Assembly: GCA_016715985.1 (NCBI GenBank)
Contig: JADJXD010000001.1
Span: forward strand, 2,790,001-2,854,000
Origin: Saprospiraceae bacterium
Lineage (GTDB): Bacteria; Bacteroidota; Bacteroidia; Chitinophagales; Saprospiraceae
Reading direction: 5' to 3'
Length of the DNA stretch: 64,000 nt
Shown: piece by piece, positions 36,650-45,022 of the stretch
How the letters are laid out: every line of letters starts with the position of its first letter
Numbering within the stretch: position 1 is the first letter of the stretch
Notes under the pieces: model-generated
What the model saw: only the letters and a program-made list of their open reading frames with translations
Told to the model about the DNA's origin: nothing
Database searches by the model: none
Program-made: the position numbers and the translations under genes

Positions 36650-37111
36650 ATGAAACCTGCCGTATTGATAGCTACCAGTGGTGGGGCAGGTTTCATTCCT
36701 TTTGCTCCGGGAACATTCGGTGCTTTGGTGGGTTTTTTGATTAGTATCGGACTTTTGAGTTTACAATTGAGATTTTTTGAATGGAATTTATTACATGCCC
36801 TGCTGATCATCAGTAGTTATATTGCAGGCGTATGGGCAACTGTTCAATTAGAGAAAGAGTGGGGACACGATCCATCCCGCATTGTAATTGATGAAACTAT
36901 AGGATTTTGGGTGAGTATTCTATTTATTCCAATGGAAATACAATATTTGCTGGTTGCATTTGTACTTTTTCGTATTTTTGATATTTTTAAACCATTGGGG
37001 ATCAGAAAAATTGACAAACTTAAGTCTTCACATTCAGTAATGCTGGATGATGTTGCAGCCGGAATCCTGACCAATATTTGCATTCAGATATATCTTTATT
37101 GGTATGGCTAA
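36650..37111 (+). CDS. pgpA: Phosphatidylglycerophosphatase A family phosphatase
   Basis: A 153-residue inner-membrane phosphatase of the PgpA family. Conserved blocks: GGAGFIPFAPGTFGALVG (N-terminal), DPSRIVIDETIGFWV (with the Asp/Glu pair) and FRIFDIFKPLGIRKID then MLDDVAAG near the end. Classically it removes the phosphate of phosphatidylglycerophosphate. Placed directly after inositol-phosphate synthase it may instead dephosphorylate phosphatidylinositol phosphate, as proposed for the homologue in Bacteroides inositol-lipid clusters. It overlaps the GtrA-like gene by 8 bp. Confidence 0.88.
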   Translation: MKPAVLIATSGGAGFIPFAPGTFGALVGFLISIGLLSLQLRFFEWNLLHALLIISSYIAGVWATVQLEKEWGHDPSRIVIDETIGFWVSILFIPMEIQYLLVAFVLFRIFDIFKPLGIRKIDKLKSSHSVMLDDVAAGILTNICIQIYLYWYG

Positions 37112-37538
37112 ACAATTGATTACATCTCTCATTTCAAGTGTTTCTGATAGTAACAAACTTAGTTTTCGCAAGACGTTCATTCGGGCTCAATTAGTAAGTA
37201 TTTGTGCTACCACTGTAGATTTTTTAATTTCTATTTTATTGCATCATTTGTTAGGAATGTATTACGTTACTGCAACAACGATTGGCGCTTTTTGTGGTTC
37301 AATCACAAGTTTTTCATTAGGTCGGAACTGGGTCTTTCTGAATCGAAGAGGTCGTCTGAGTATCCAGTTCCTTAGATTTGTGATTATTAACGGGTTTAGT
37401 ATTTTTGGGAATACAACGGGAGTATTCTTCTTTAAAGAAAATTTTGACATTTCATTTATCGCAAGTAGAGTAATCGTTGCTATACTTATTGGCATCTTTT
37501 TTAACTTCTTTATGAACAGATATTTTGTATTCAGATGA
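37104..37538 (+). CDS. GtrA-like membrane protein
   Basis: A 144-residue protein with four transmembrane helices and the GtrA-family pattern (CATTVDFLISILLHHL, then TIGAFCGSITSFSLGRNWVF, and a final FFMNRYFVF). GtrA proteins are thought to move lipid-linked sugars across the membrane. Its 8-bp overlap with pgpA indicates co-translation, so a part in handling or flipping the lipid product of the cluster is a reasonable inference. Confidence 0.82.
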   Translation: MAKQLITSLISSVSDSNKLSFRKTFIRAQLVSICATTVDFLISILLHHLLGMYYVTATTIGAFCGSITSFSLGRNWVFLNRRGRLSIQFLRFVIINGFSIFGNTTGVFFFKENFDISFIASRVIVAILIGIFFNFFMNRYFVFR

Positions 37539-37612
37539 ATGTCATAAGAAATTTTTATGAACTAAAATTCTAAATGGTTAAAATTTAAGGATCACCCAAA
37601 TTTGCAACAAAA

Positions 37613-38281
37613 ATGACACAAACTTCCGGCTCTATCTTAAAAAGCAGAAAAAGAGAAAATATTCTCAAAAAAGCAGAATTCAGAACTATTGGATTTTTAT
37701 GTAAAATAATGCCGTCTTGGGTTACTTCTGATATGCTGACATTTACGGGTTTGCTTGGCTCGTTAATTGTTGCCTTAGGATTATATCTTGGGAATAGTAA
37801 TAAGGTTTTTCTTCTGCTTTCCGTTTTTGGTTTTATGGTTCAATGGTTTGGAGATTCGCTGGATGGCAGACTTGCATATTATAGGAATAAGTCCAGAAAG
37901 TGGTATGGTTGGGCATTAGATATTTCTGCAGATTGGATTTCAGTTTGTATAATTGGTTTTGGTTTCTATTATTATATTGACTATTATAAATTTGCTGCAT
38001 TCATATTTATTTTTACTTACGGTTGGTCCATGATTAACTCACTTCTGAGATATAAAATTAATGATCAATATACGATTGATACATTTTCTATGGGCCCTAC
38101 AGAAGTCCGTTTTATAATATGTTTTTTTATGTTGCTGGATATTTTTGTAAATCAGACGTTGTTAGTATTTGCCTTTGCAGGAAGTTTGGTGCTTTTTATT
38201 ATCAACATGATTGACTTGCTTGGAATATTAAAATTGGGAGATATCAGAGATGCATCTGAAAAATCTGTGAATATTAGCTGA
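37613..38281 (+). CDS. Second CDP-alcohol phosphatidyltransferase-like protein, altered signature
   Basis: A 222-residue membrane protein of the CDP-AP superfamily with about six helices. The signature is present but altered: D81-S-L-D84-G-R-L-A88-Y89, then G99-W-A-L-D103-I-S-A-D107. All four Asp and both Gly are kept; the near-invariant Arg of the AR pair is Tyr89, and the G-D spacer is longer by two residues. It may use a different alcohol or donor from the first CDP-AP enzyme, or have lost activity. Gap of 74 bp after the GtrA gene. Confidence 0.8.
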   Translation: MTQTSGSILKSRKRENILKKAEFRTIGFLCKIMPSWVTSDMLTFTGLLGSLIVALGLYLGNSNKVFLLLSVFGFMVQWFGDSLDGRLAYYRNKSRKWYGWALDISADWISVCIIGFGFYYYIDYYKFAAFIFIFTYGWSMINSLLRYKINDQYTIDTFSMGPTEVRFIICFFMLLDIFVNQTLLVFAFAGSLVLFIINMIDLLGILKLGDIRDASEKSVNIS

Positions 38282-38362
38282 AAATATGCTACTTTATCAA
38301 TAAATCTTTCCTTTGAAAAAAGTTTAGGTCTAATCAAATGAACTAAAAAATTCAGCTTTTCG

Positions 38363-38370
38363 TATTTTTG
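38363..38370 (+). promoter_or_regulatory. -7 promoter box of ileS
   Basis: TATTTTTG matches TAnnTTTG, with a leader of about 65 nt before the ATG at 38443. No T-box-like structure was recognised in the leader. Confidence 0.5.
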
Positions 38371-38442
38371 CAATCTTTTTAATCAGAAATTTTAGGAATG
38401 ATTCAATTCAATCATCCTTTTTAATAAATAATCATAAATAAT

Positions 38443-41400
38443 ATGTCCGGATTCAGGATATTTAAACAATTAGATCTTCCATCCATTGATGCAGAAGTGA
38501 GAGCTTTTTGGGAAGAGAAGAAAATATTTGAAAGAAGTGTTGAGCAAAAACCCATAGAAAAATCATTTGTATTTTATGAAGGACCACCTTCTGCCAATGG
38601 AATGCCCGGCATACATCATGTGATGGGCAGAACAGTCAAAGATCTTTTCTGCAGATACAGAACGATGAAAGGTTTTCGTGTCGAACGGAAGGGTGGTTGG
38701 GATACACATGGATTGCCCATTGAGCTTAGTGTTGAGAAGGAGCTTGGTATCACCAAAGAAGATATCGGCAATAAGATATCGGTAGATGATTACAACCATA
38801 AATGCCGTGAAACTGTCATGCAATATAAAGATGTGTGGGATGATCTGACCAGAAAAATGGGCTATTGGGTGGATCTGGATAATCCTTATATTACATTTAA
38901 TAATGAATATATTGAATCCGTCTGGTGGCTTTTGGGTAGAATGTATCAAAAGAAACTGCTTTATAAAGGTTACACTATTCAGCCCTATTCACCTGCAGCA
39001 GGAACGGGGCTAAGTTCTCATGAACTCAATCAGCCCGGATGTTACAAGGATGTGACGGATACAACGGTAGTCGCTCAGTTTAAGACTATTGAAAGTTCAC
39101 TTCCGTCATTTTTAAAGGGTCTCGGAGAGATTTCTATACTTGCATGGACGACTACCCCTTGGACGCTTCCTTCCAACACTGCTCTGACAGTTGGTCCAAA
39201 GATTGAATACGCATTAATTAAAACTTTTAACCAATATACTTTTTTACCGGTAAATGTGATTTTGGCTAAAGCTTTGGTGGAAAAGCAGTTTGCAGGTAAA
39301 TATATACTTGCTGATTCAGAAGATCAACTTGCAGATTTTAAGGAAACAGATAAGAAGATTCCTTATATGATAATTAAAAGTTTTTCTGGAACCGCTCTGG
39401 TTGGAATCAGATATGAACAACTTTTGCCGTATGCATTACCTTATCAGAATCCTGAAAATGCTTTCAGAGTAATTTCCGGAAATTTTGTTACCACTGAAGA
39501 TGGAACAGGTGTAGTACATACCGCACCGACTTTTGGAGCAGATGATGCTAAAGTTGCTAAAGAAGCAGTGCCTGAAGTACCGCCTTTATTGGTTTTGGAT
39601 GAAAATCAGAATCCTGTGCCATTAGTTGATTTGCAGGGAAAATTCAGAAAAGATCTTGCTGAAATTGGTGGAAAATATGTCAAAAATGAATATTACAACG
39701 AAGGTGAAGCTCCCGACAGATCTGTAGATGTCGAAATAGCTATCAAGCTGAAAGAAGAAAACAAAGCTTTCAAGGTTGAAAAATATGTGCATAACTATCC
39801 ACACTGCTGGAGGACTGATAAACCCGTACTTTACTATCCGTTAGATAGCTGGTTTATCCGATCCACTGCTATGAAAGATAAAATGATCGAACTGAATAAA
39901 ACGATCAACTGGAAACCTGCCCACACAGGCGAAAAAAGATTTGGTAATTGGCTGGAAAATCTAAACGATTGGAATCTGTCCAGATCCAGATATTGGGGGA
40001 TACCTCTCCCGATATGGCGCACAGACGATGCAAGTGAAGAAATCTGTATAGAATCTATCAATCATCTGGCATCTGAAATTGAAAAAGCCAATGAAATTCT
40101 TAAATTAAATCAGTCAGTTCCAAAAGATCTGCACAGACCATATATTGATGATGTAATATTGGTTTCTGCCTCCGGAAAACCCATGAAACGTGAGTTGGAT
40201 CTGATAGATGTGTGGTTTGATTCAGGTGCTATGCCGTATGCTCAGTGGCATTATCCGATGGAAAACAAGGATTTGATTGAAAAAGGAATTACATTTCCCG
40301 CTGATTTTATTGCAGAAGGTGTTGATCAGACACGAGGTTGGTTTTTTACATTACATGCTATTGCCAGTATGGTTTTCGAAAGTGTAGCATATAAAAATGT
40401 CGTTTCCAACGGACTTGTTCTGGATAAAAATGGCGTGAAAATGTCAAAAAGATTGGGAAATGTGATAGATCCTTTTGCGACCATTTCGGAATATGGAGCA
40501 GATGCCACCCGATGGTATATGATATCCAATGCGCAGCCGTGGGATAATCTTAAATTTGATCTGGAAGGGATTGATGAAGTCAGAAGGAAATTTTTTGGAA
40601 CATTATATAACACCTACTCTTTCTTTGCATTGTATGCCAACATTGATCATTTTGAATACAAAGAACAAGCTGTTCCACTTGAAAAAAGACCGGAAATAGA
40701 CAGATGGATTATTTCATTATTGAATACCTTAGTGGAAGAAGTTGGTGTGGAATTTGAAAATTATGAACCTACAAATGCTACCAGGCAGATAATGCTTTTT
40801 GTAGATGAGCATCTGAGTAATTGGTATGTCAGACTTTGCAGAAGGAGATTCTGGAAAGGAGAATACTCAGAAGATAAAATTGCAGCATATCAAACGCTCT
40901 ACGAATGCCTGATAACTATTGCCAAATTGATGGCTCCTGTAGCTCCCATGTTTGGAGATTGGTTGTATAAAAATCTAAATGATCTTTCCGGACTTGAAAA
41001 ATTTGAATCTGTCCATCTTTCGGATTTTCCAATAGTAAATGAGAGTGCGATCAACAAAATTCTTGAACAGCGGATGGATTATGCCCAAAGGATATCATCA
41101 TTGGTATTATCCATCAGGAAAAAAGAAGGACTTAGAGTACGCCAGCCTTTGACAAAAATTCTTTTACCGATTTTGGATCCGTCTTTCATTGATCAGGTTG
41201 AAGCCGTCAAAGAACTGATACTTTCAGAGGTAAATGTAAAGGAAATAGAGTATCTGACCGAAACGGAAGGTTTTATAAATAAGAAAGCCAAGGCAAACTT
41301 CAAAACTTTAGGAAAAATTCTTGGGAAACACATGAAAGCGGGATCAGCGTTGATTGCTTCTTTTGATCAGAAAGCCATTTCGCAAATTGAAAAAACCAAT

Positions 41401-41799
41401 GAATACATTCTGGAAATAGAAGGGGAAAAATTCAAACTCACTTCAGAAGATGTAGAAATCAGTTTTGACGAGATACCAGGATGGCAAGTTGCCGTTGATA
41501 AAGAAATCACCGTTGCATTAGATATTAGTTTGACAGAAGAACTTATCTCAGAAGGTATTGCACGTGAACTGGTCAACAGGATCCAAAATATTAGGAAGAA
41601 CATTGATTTTAATGTGACAGACAGGATAAAAGTTGAAATTCAGCCCCATCCGCAAATATCAGCTGCAATGGTTGCACATCAGGATTTTATTTGCAGTGAA
41701 GTTCTGGCAGATGAATTAATATCAGGTGAGGCTGAAAATGGTGAACTGATAGAAATTCTGGAGGAATTGAGTTTAAGGATTGAAGTCACAAAAGTTTAG
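38443..41799 (+). CDS. ileS: Isoleucyl-tRNA synthetase, type 2, with GIHH in place of HIGH
   Basis: Charges tRNA-Ile. 1118 residues, the long IleRS2 type, with VERKGGWDTHGLPIE and SVEKELGI resembling eukaryotic/IleRS2 rather than E. coli IleRS1. The class I signature HxGH is rearranged: PSANGMPGIHHVMGR has G56-I57-H58-H59 where HxGH is expected. The KMSKR loop is intact (K666-R670). The connective editing domain (about 200-400) contains WTTTPWTLPSNTAL and DGTGVVHTAPTFGADD. The anticodon-binding and C-terminal domains follow. Swapping the first and third residues to GxHH is known from mupirocin hyper-resistant IleRS2 enzymes, so this organism is predicted to be highly mupirocin resistant. Confidence 0.95.
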   Translation: MSGFRIFKQLDLPSIDAEVRAFWEEKKIFERSVEQKPIEKSFVFYEGPPSANGMPGIHHVMGRTVKDLFCRYRTMKGFRVERKGGWDTHGLPIELSVEKELGITKEDIGNKISVDDYNHKCRETVMQYKDVWDDLTRKMGYWVDLDNPYITFNNEYIESVWWLLGRMYQKKLLYKGYTIQPYSPAAGTGLSSHELNQPGCYKDVTDTTVVAQFKTIESSLPSFLKGLGEISILAWTTTPWTLPSNTALTVGPKIEYALIKTFNQYTFLPVNVILAKALVEKQFAGKYILADSEDQLADFKETDKKIPYMIIKSFSGTALVGIRYEQLLPYALPYQNPENAFRVISGNFVTTEDGTGVVHTAPTFGADDAKVAKEAVPEVPPLLVLDENQNPVPLVDLQGKFRKDLAEIGGKYVKNEYYNEGEAPDRSVDVEIAIKLKEENKAFKVEKYVHNYPHCWRTDKPVLYYPLDSWFIRSTAMKDKMIELNKTINWKPAHTGEKRFGNWLENLNDWNLSRSRYWGIPLPIWRTDDASEEICIESINHLASEIEKANEILKLNQSVPKDLHRPYIDDVILVSASGKPMKRELDLIDVWFDSGAMPYAQWHYPMENKDLIEKGITFPADFIAEGVDQTRGWFFTLHAIASMVFESVAYKNVVSNGLVLDKNGVKMSKRLGNVIDPFATISEYGADATRWYMISNAQPWDNLKFDLEGIDEVRRKFFGTLYNTYSFFALYANIDHFEYKEQAVPLEKRPEIDRWIISLLNTLVEEVGVEFENYEPTNATRQIMLFVDEHLSNWYVRLCRRRFWKGEYSEDKIAAYQTLYECLITIAKLMAPVAPMFGDWLYKNLNDLSGLEKFESVHLSDFPIVNESAINKILEQRMDYAQRISSLVLSIRKKEGLRVRQPLTKILLPILDPSFIDQVEAVKELILSEVNVKEIEYLTETEGFINKKAKANFKTLGKILGKHMKAGSALIASFDQKAISQIEKTNEYILEIEGEKFKLTSEDVEISFDEIPGWQVAVDKEITVALDISLTEELISEGIARELVNRIQNIRKNIDFNVTDRIKVEIQPHPQISAAMVAHQDFICSEVLADELISGEAENGELIEILEELSLRIEVTKV

Positions 41800-41867
41800 A
41801 TCATTATTCATTTGGATTGCAGAACTATTTGATTCTTTTTAAAGTTGTATTTCTTAAATCGAGTAAT

Positions 41868-42578
41868 ATGACAACGAGTATCAGAACAGCAATCATCACA
41901 GGAGGGACCAAAGGAATCGGTTTGGGTGTAGCAAAATCACTCATAGCGGATGGAATAAAAGTTGCCATTACCGGAAGAGATCCGGAAGCTCTAAAAAATG
42001 CAGCAGCTCATTTGAATAGCCTTGCCGAAGATTGTGCCATTGGCGTCCAGTCAGATGTCAGAGAGTATGAAAGTCAGGTTACAGCTGTAAATACTGTTAT
42101 TCAAAAATGGGGGCGGCTTGACTATTTTATTGCCAATGCAGGTGTAGGTCATTTTGCGCCTTTACAGGATCTGAGTTTTGAAGCATGGCACGAGACTGTG
42201 GATATCAATCTTACTGGCGTGTTCTATTCTGCCAAAGCCAGTCTCGAAGCATTAAAACAAACAAAAGGCTTTTTTATAACAATCGCCAGTCTGGCAGGAA
42301 CTAATTTTTTTGCAGCAGGAACCGCCTACAATGCCAGCAAATTTGGACTGGTGGGTTTCTCACAAGCCATGATGCTGGATGTTCGTGACTTTGGAATCAG
42401 AGTTTCTACTATCATGCCCGGCTCTGTTTCTACCTATTTTAATGGTCATGTTCCGAATGATGCAGATGCATGGAAGATTCAGCCGGAAGATATTGGTCAG
42501 ATTGTATCTGATCTCATAAAAATGCCCGCAAGGACATTACCAAGTAAAATTGAAGTCCGACCTTCCCGAACAAAGTAA
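41868..42578 (+). CDS. Short-chain dehydrogenase/reductase (SDR)
   Basis: A 236-residue classical SDR oxidoreductase. The Rossmann motif is ITGGTKGIGLG (residues ~9-19). NAGVG near 83 stabilises the central sheet. The catalytic Ser lies in TIASLAG, and Tyr/Lys in YNASK near 154-158. A following IMPGSVST is typical. ITGRDPEA after strand 2 suggests NADPH preference (basic residue). The start is the ATG at 41868; an upstream TTG would add 17 unrelated residues. The substrate is unknown. Confidence 0.9.
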   Translation: MTTSIRTAIITGGTKGIGLGVAKSLIADGIKVAITGRDPEALKNAAAHLNSLAEDCAIGVQSDVREYESQVTAVNTVIQKWGRLDYFIANAGVGHFAPLQDLSFEAWHETVDINLTGVFYSAKASLEALKQTKGFFITIASLAGTNFFAAGTAYNASKFGLVGFSQAMMLDVRDFGIRVSTIMPGSVSTYFNGHVPNDADAWKIQPEDIGQIVSDLIKMPARTLPSKIEVRPSRTK

Positions 42579-42601
42579 AATATCTCGGAGCGTCTATACT
42601 T

Positions 42602-43105
42602 TTAATAACTTTCAGACAACTCATCCAAACTAAAAATAATTTCACCGGAAGGAAGTACTTCCATCGAAAATGCTTTTGACAAATTTGCATCATATTCTTC
42701 TCCATCTTTGGATTGTCCTGCGATAATGTTTATGATAAAATCAGGTTCTATGGATGCTACTGATTTGCTGATCAGATTATCAGAGATGATGGTGCTTGCA
42801 ATTGCTTTTTTGGAAATAAGATTTCCTTTTTTATCTAAAGTCACCAATACAAAATCATACCTCAGTAATGCCCCTTTCCAATATACCACCGCATTAAATT
42901 TTTCTTCAGCAGGCAGACTTGCACAAGGGATGAACTCCGTAAATTCATCTGCATCTTTTTCCCACTTTAGTAAAAACTCTTCGATAAATGCCTGTGGAAA
43001 CGGGTCGCTATTCGCTTCAAAATCACTTAAATAGTCTTCAGAAAGTAATAGGGGTAATTCTGTTTCCGGGAAATAAAATAAAATCTTCTCTAAGTTCTGA
43101 TCCAT
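42602..43105 (-). CDS. Uncharacterised 167-aa protein after nadC
   Basis: A cytoplasmic, acidic protein without signal peptide or membrane segment. The first ~25 residues (ILFYFPETELPLLLSEDYL) are hydrophobic/acidic and the centre holds FNAVVYWKGALLRYDFVLVTLDKKGNL, a plausible beta-sheet. No recognised family. It follows nadC after 7 bp and is probably co-transcribed, but nothing links it to NAD synthesis beyond position. Confidence 0.75.
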   Translation of the reverse strand: MDQNLEKILFYFPETELPLLLSEDYLSDFEANSDPFPQAFIEEFLLKWEKDADEFTEFIPCASLPAEEKFNAVVYWKGALLRYDFVLVTLDKKGNLISKKAIASTIISDNLISKSVASIEPDFIINIIAGQSKDGEEYDANLSKAFSMEVLPSGEIIFSLDELSESY

Positions 43106-43112
43106 ATATCGA

Positions 43113-43970
43113 CTATTCTTTTATCACTTTCAAACTTAAATCCAGACTACCGGCAGAATGGGTTAATGCACCGACCGAGATGAAATCTACTCCGGTCAAA
43201 GCAATTTTTCTGACGGTCTGTAAAGTAACTCCTCCCGATACTTCTGTTTCAAATCTTTTATGGACATGTGCTACTGCCTCCCTCAAAATAGGAACTTCAA
43301 AATTATCAAACATGATTCTCGTAATTCCACCTTTGGCAAGGACTTCCTGGAGTTCTACCAGATTGCGAACTTCCACTGTGATATTTAAATCCAGATTGTT
43401 TAACTTTAAATATTGATGAACTTTCTCTATTGCTTTGGACACAGAACCACAGGCATCAATGTGATTGTCTTTGATCATAATCCAGTCATAAAGCCCAATG
43501 CGGTAATTGGTACAACCCCCTATGGAAACTGCCCATTTTTCCAGAAATCTCAATAGTGGAGTAGTCTTTCGGGTATCTAATATTTTAACCGGTAAATCTT
43601 CCACTTCAAAAGCAAAACGGCTGCTAAGTGTAGCAATCCCACTCATCCGCTGCATTGTATTTAATACCAGTCTTTCAGCTTTGAGTAAAGCCTGGGTATT
43701 GCAGTTTACAAAGAAAGCAATATCACCGTATATAACATCCTGCCCATCTTCTGCTACAATTTCAACAATAGCAGTCGGATCCACTGTTTTAAATATCATT
43801 TCTGCCAGTTTGACACCGGCTACAACTCCTTCATCTTTAATAAGTAGTCTGGCTTTTGTTCGGGAGTCTGAAGGTATACATGCCAGAGAAGTATGGTCAC
43901 CTTCCCGGATGTCTTCATACAGGGCTTCTTCAATAAATTTTTTTACCTGATTCAGATCTAATTCATGCAT
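43113..43970 (-). CDS. nadC: Nicotinate-nucleotide pyrophosphorylase (quinolinate phosphoribosyltransferase)
   Basis: Converts quinolinate and PRPP to nicotinate mononucleotide, the third step of de novo NAD synthesis. The 285-residue length is normal. Motifs: EDIREGDHTS (N-terminal), KAERLVLNTMQRMSGIATLS (near 95-114), ILDTRKTTPLLR (PRPP/quinolinate Arg-Lys), GGCTNYRIGLYDWIMIKDNH, VEVRNL, IMFDNFEV and ISVGALTHS. All positively charged substrate residues appear present. No nadA/nadB neighbours in the window. Confidence 0.96.
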   Translation of the reverse strand: MHELDLNQVKKFIEEALYEDIREGDHTSLACIPSDSRTKARLLIKDEGVVAGVKLAEMIFKTVDPTAIVEIVAEDGQDVIYGDIAFFVNCNTQALLKAERLVLNTMQRMSGIATLSSRFAFEVEDLPVKILDTRKTTPLLRFLEKWAVSIGGCTNYRIGLYDWIMIKDNHIDACGSVSKAIEKVHQYLKLNNLDLNITVEVRNLVELQEVLAKGGITRIMFDNFEVPILREAVAHVHKRFETEVSGGVTLQTVRKIALTGVDFISVGALTHSAGSLDLSLKVIKE

Positions 43971-44074
43971 AATTCTATATTAATTATATTTATTTTATCA
44001 TTCGTTCTAAGTGATGCAATATATGGTTTTTTTGTTAATATTCTTTAATCTGCTGAGTTGATTATTACAAATTA

Positions 44075-45022
44075 TTATACATCACTATGACGCTCCCAAT
44101 AATTTTGGTCATCAATCTCTTCTACGATATTCAGATAATTATAGTATCGTAATTCACTGATTTCTCCACTTTCGACTGCTTTTTTTATGGCACATTGAGG
44201 TTCGTTCTGATGTGTACAATCTGCAAATCTGCATGAGGATGAAAGGGCAAAAAACTCTCTGAAATTATGTGCTACATCTGTGATTTCAAGGTGCGTAAAT
44301 GCAAGTGTTTTGATTCCCGGTGTATCTATTATACTTCCACCATCATTCAGTTCAAACATCTCTGCAAAGGTAGTCGTATGTTGCCCTTTTCCTGAAAAGT
44401 CAGATATTTCTTCCGTCTTAAGACCCAGTCCCGGCTGGATTGTATTTACCAACGAAGATTTTCCAACTCCGGACTGACCACAGATTAAGGTAACTTTGTC
44501 TTTTAGAACTGACCATAATTCAATGATTCCTTCACCCGTAACCACCGAACTTAACATAACCTGATAGCCTATTTTCGTGTAAACATCTCTTATCAGCGTA
44601 AAATGGTCGATATCATACTGATCATATATATCTGATTTATTAATCACTATCACCGCCGGAATATTATATGGTTCCGTCATTAACAGAAAGCGATCAATAA
44701 AAGCGGGCTTTAAATTTGGTTCCTTTATTGTGACTACGACAACTGCCTGATCAATATTACTTGCCAGAAAATGCAGGAAATGTTTTTTGCGGGGTGATTG
44801 TCTTACGACATAGTTTTTGCGGGGTTCGATTGTTTTGATAGAACCGATACCTTCTTCTTCTGGTTCGGGATCGAAATTTACGATGTCGCCTACAGCTATC
44901 GGATTGGTTAGTTTCAGATCGTCCAGCTTTAGTTTTCCGGCTATCCGACATTGATACATTTCACCTGTGGTACTTTTTACTCTGTACCAGCTCCCGGTAG
45001 ATTTAATGACGGTTCCCTGCAT
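44075..45022 (-). CDS. rsgA: Ribosome small subunit-dependent GTPase A
   Basis: A circularly permuted GTPase that acts in late 30S assembly. The 315 residues from the ATG at 45022 contain an N-terminal OB domain. The G motifs follow in permuted order: VINKSD (G4), CGQSGVGKSSLVN (G1), then DTPGIKTLAF (G3). The zinc-binding tail is SSSCRFADCTHQNEPQC, with three Cys and one His. Its ATG shares one base with the TGA of the GGGP synthase gene upstream, so the two are coupled; the longer frame starting TTG at 45025 is rejected. Confidence 0.95.
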   Translation of the reverse strand: MQGTVIKSTGSWYRVKSTTGEMYQCRIAGKLKLDDLKLTNPIAVGDIVNFDPEPEEEGIGSIKTIEPRKNYVVRQSPRKKHFLHFLASNIDQAVVVVTIKEPNLKPAFIDRFLLMTEPYNIPAVIVINKSDIYDQYDIDHFTLIRDVYTKIGYQVMLSSVVTGEGIIELWSVLKDKVTLICGQSGVGKSSLVNTIQPGLGLKTEEISDFSGKGQHTTTFAEMFELNDGGSIIDTPGIKTLAFTHLEITDVAHNFREFFALSSSCRFADCTHQNEPQCAIKKAVESGEISELRYYNYLNIVEEIDDQNYWERHSDV

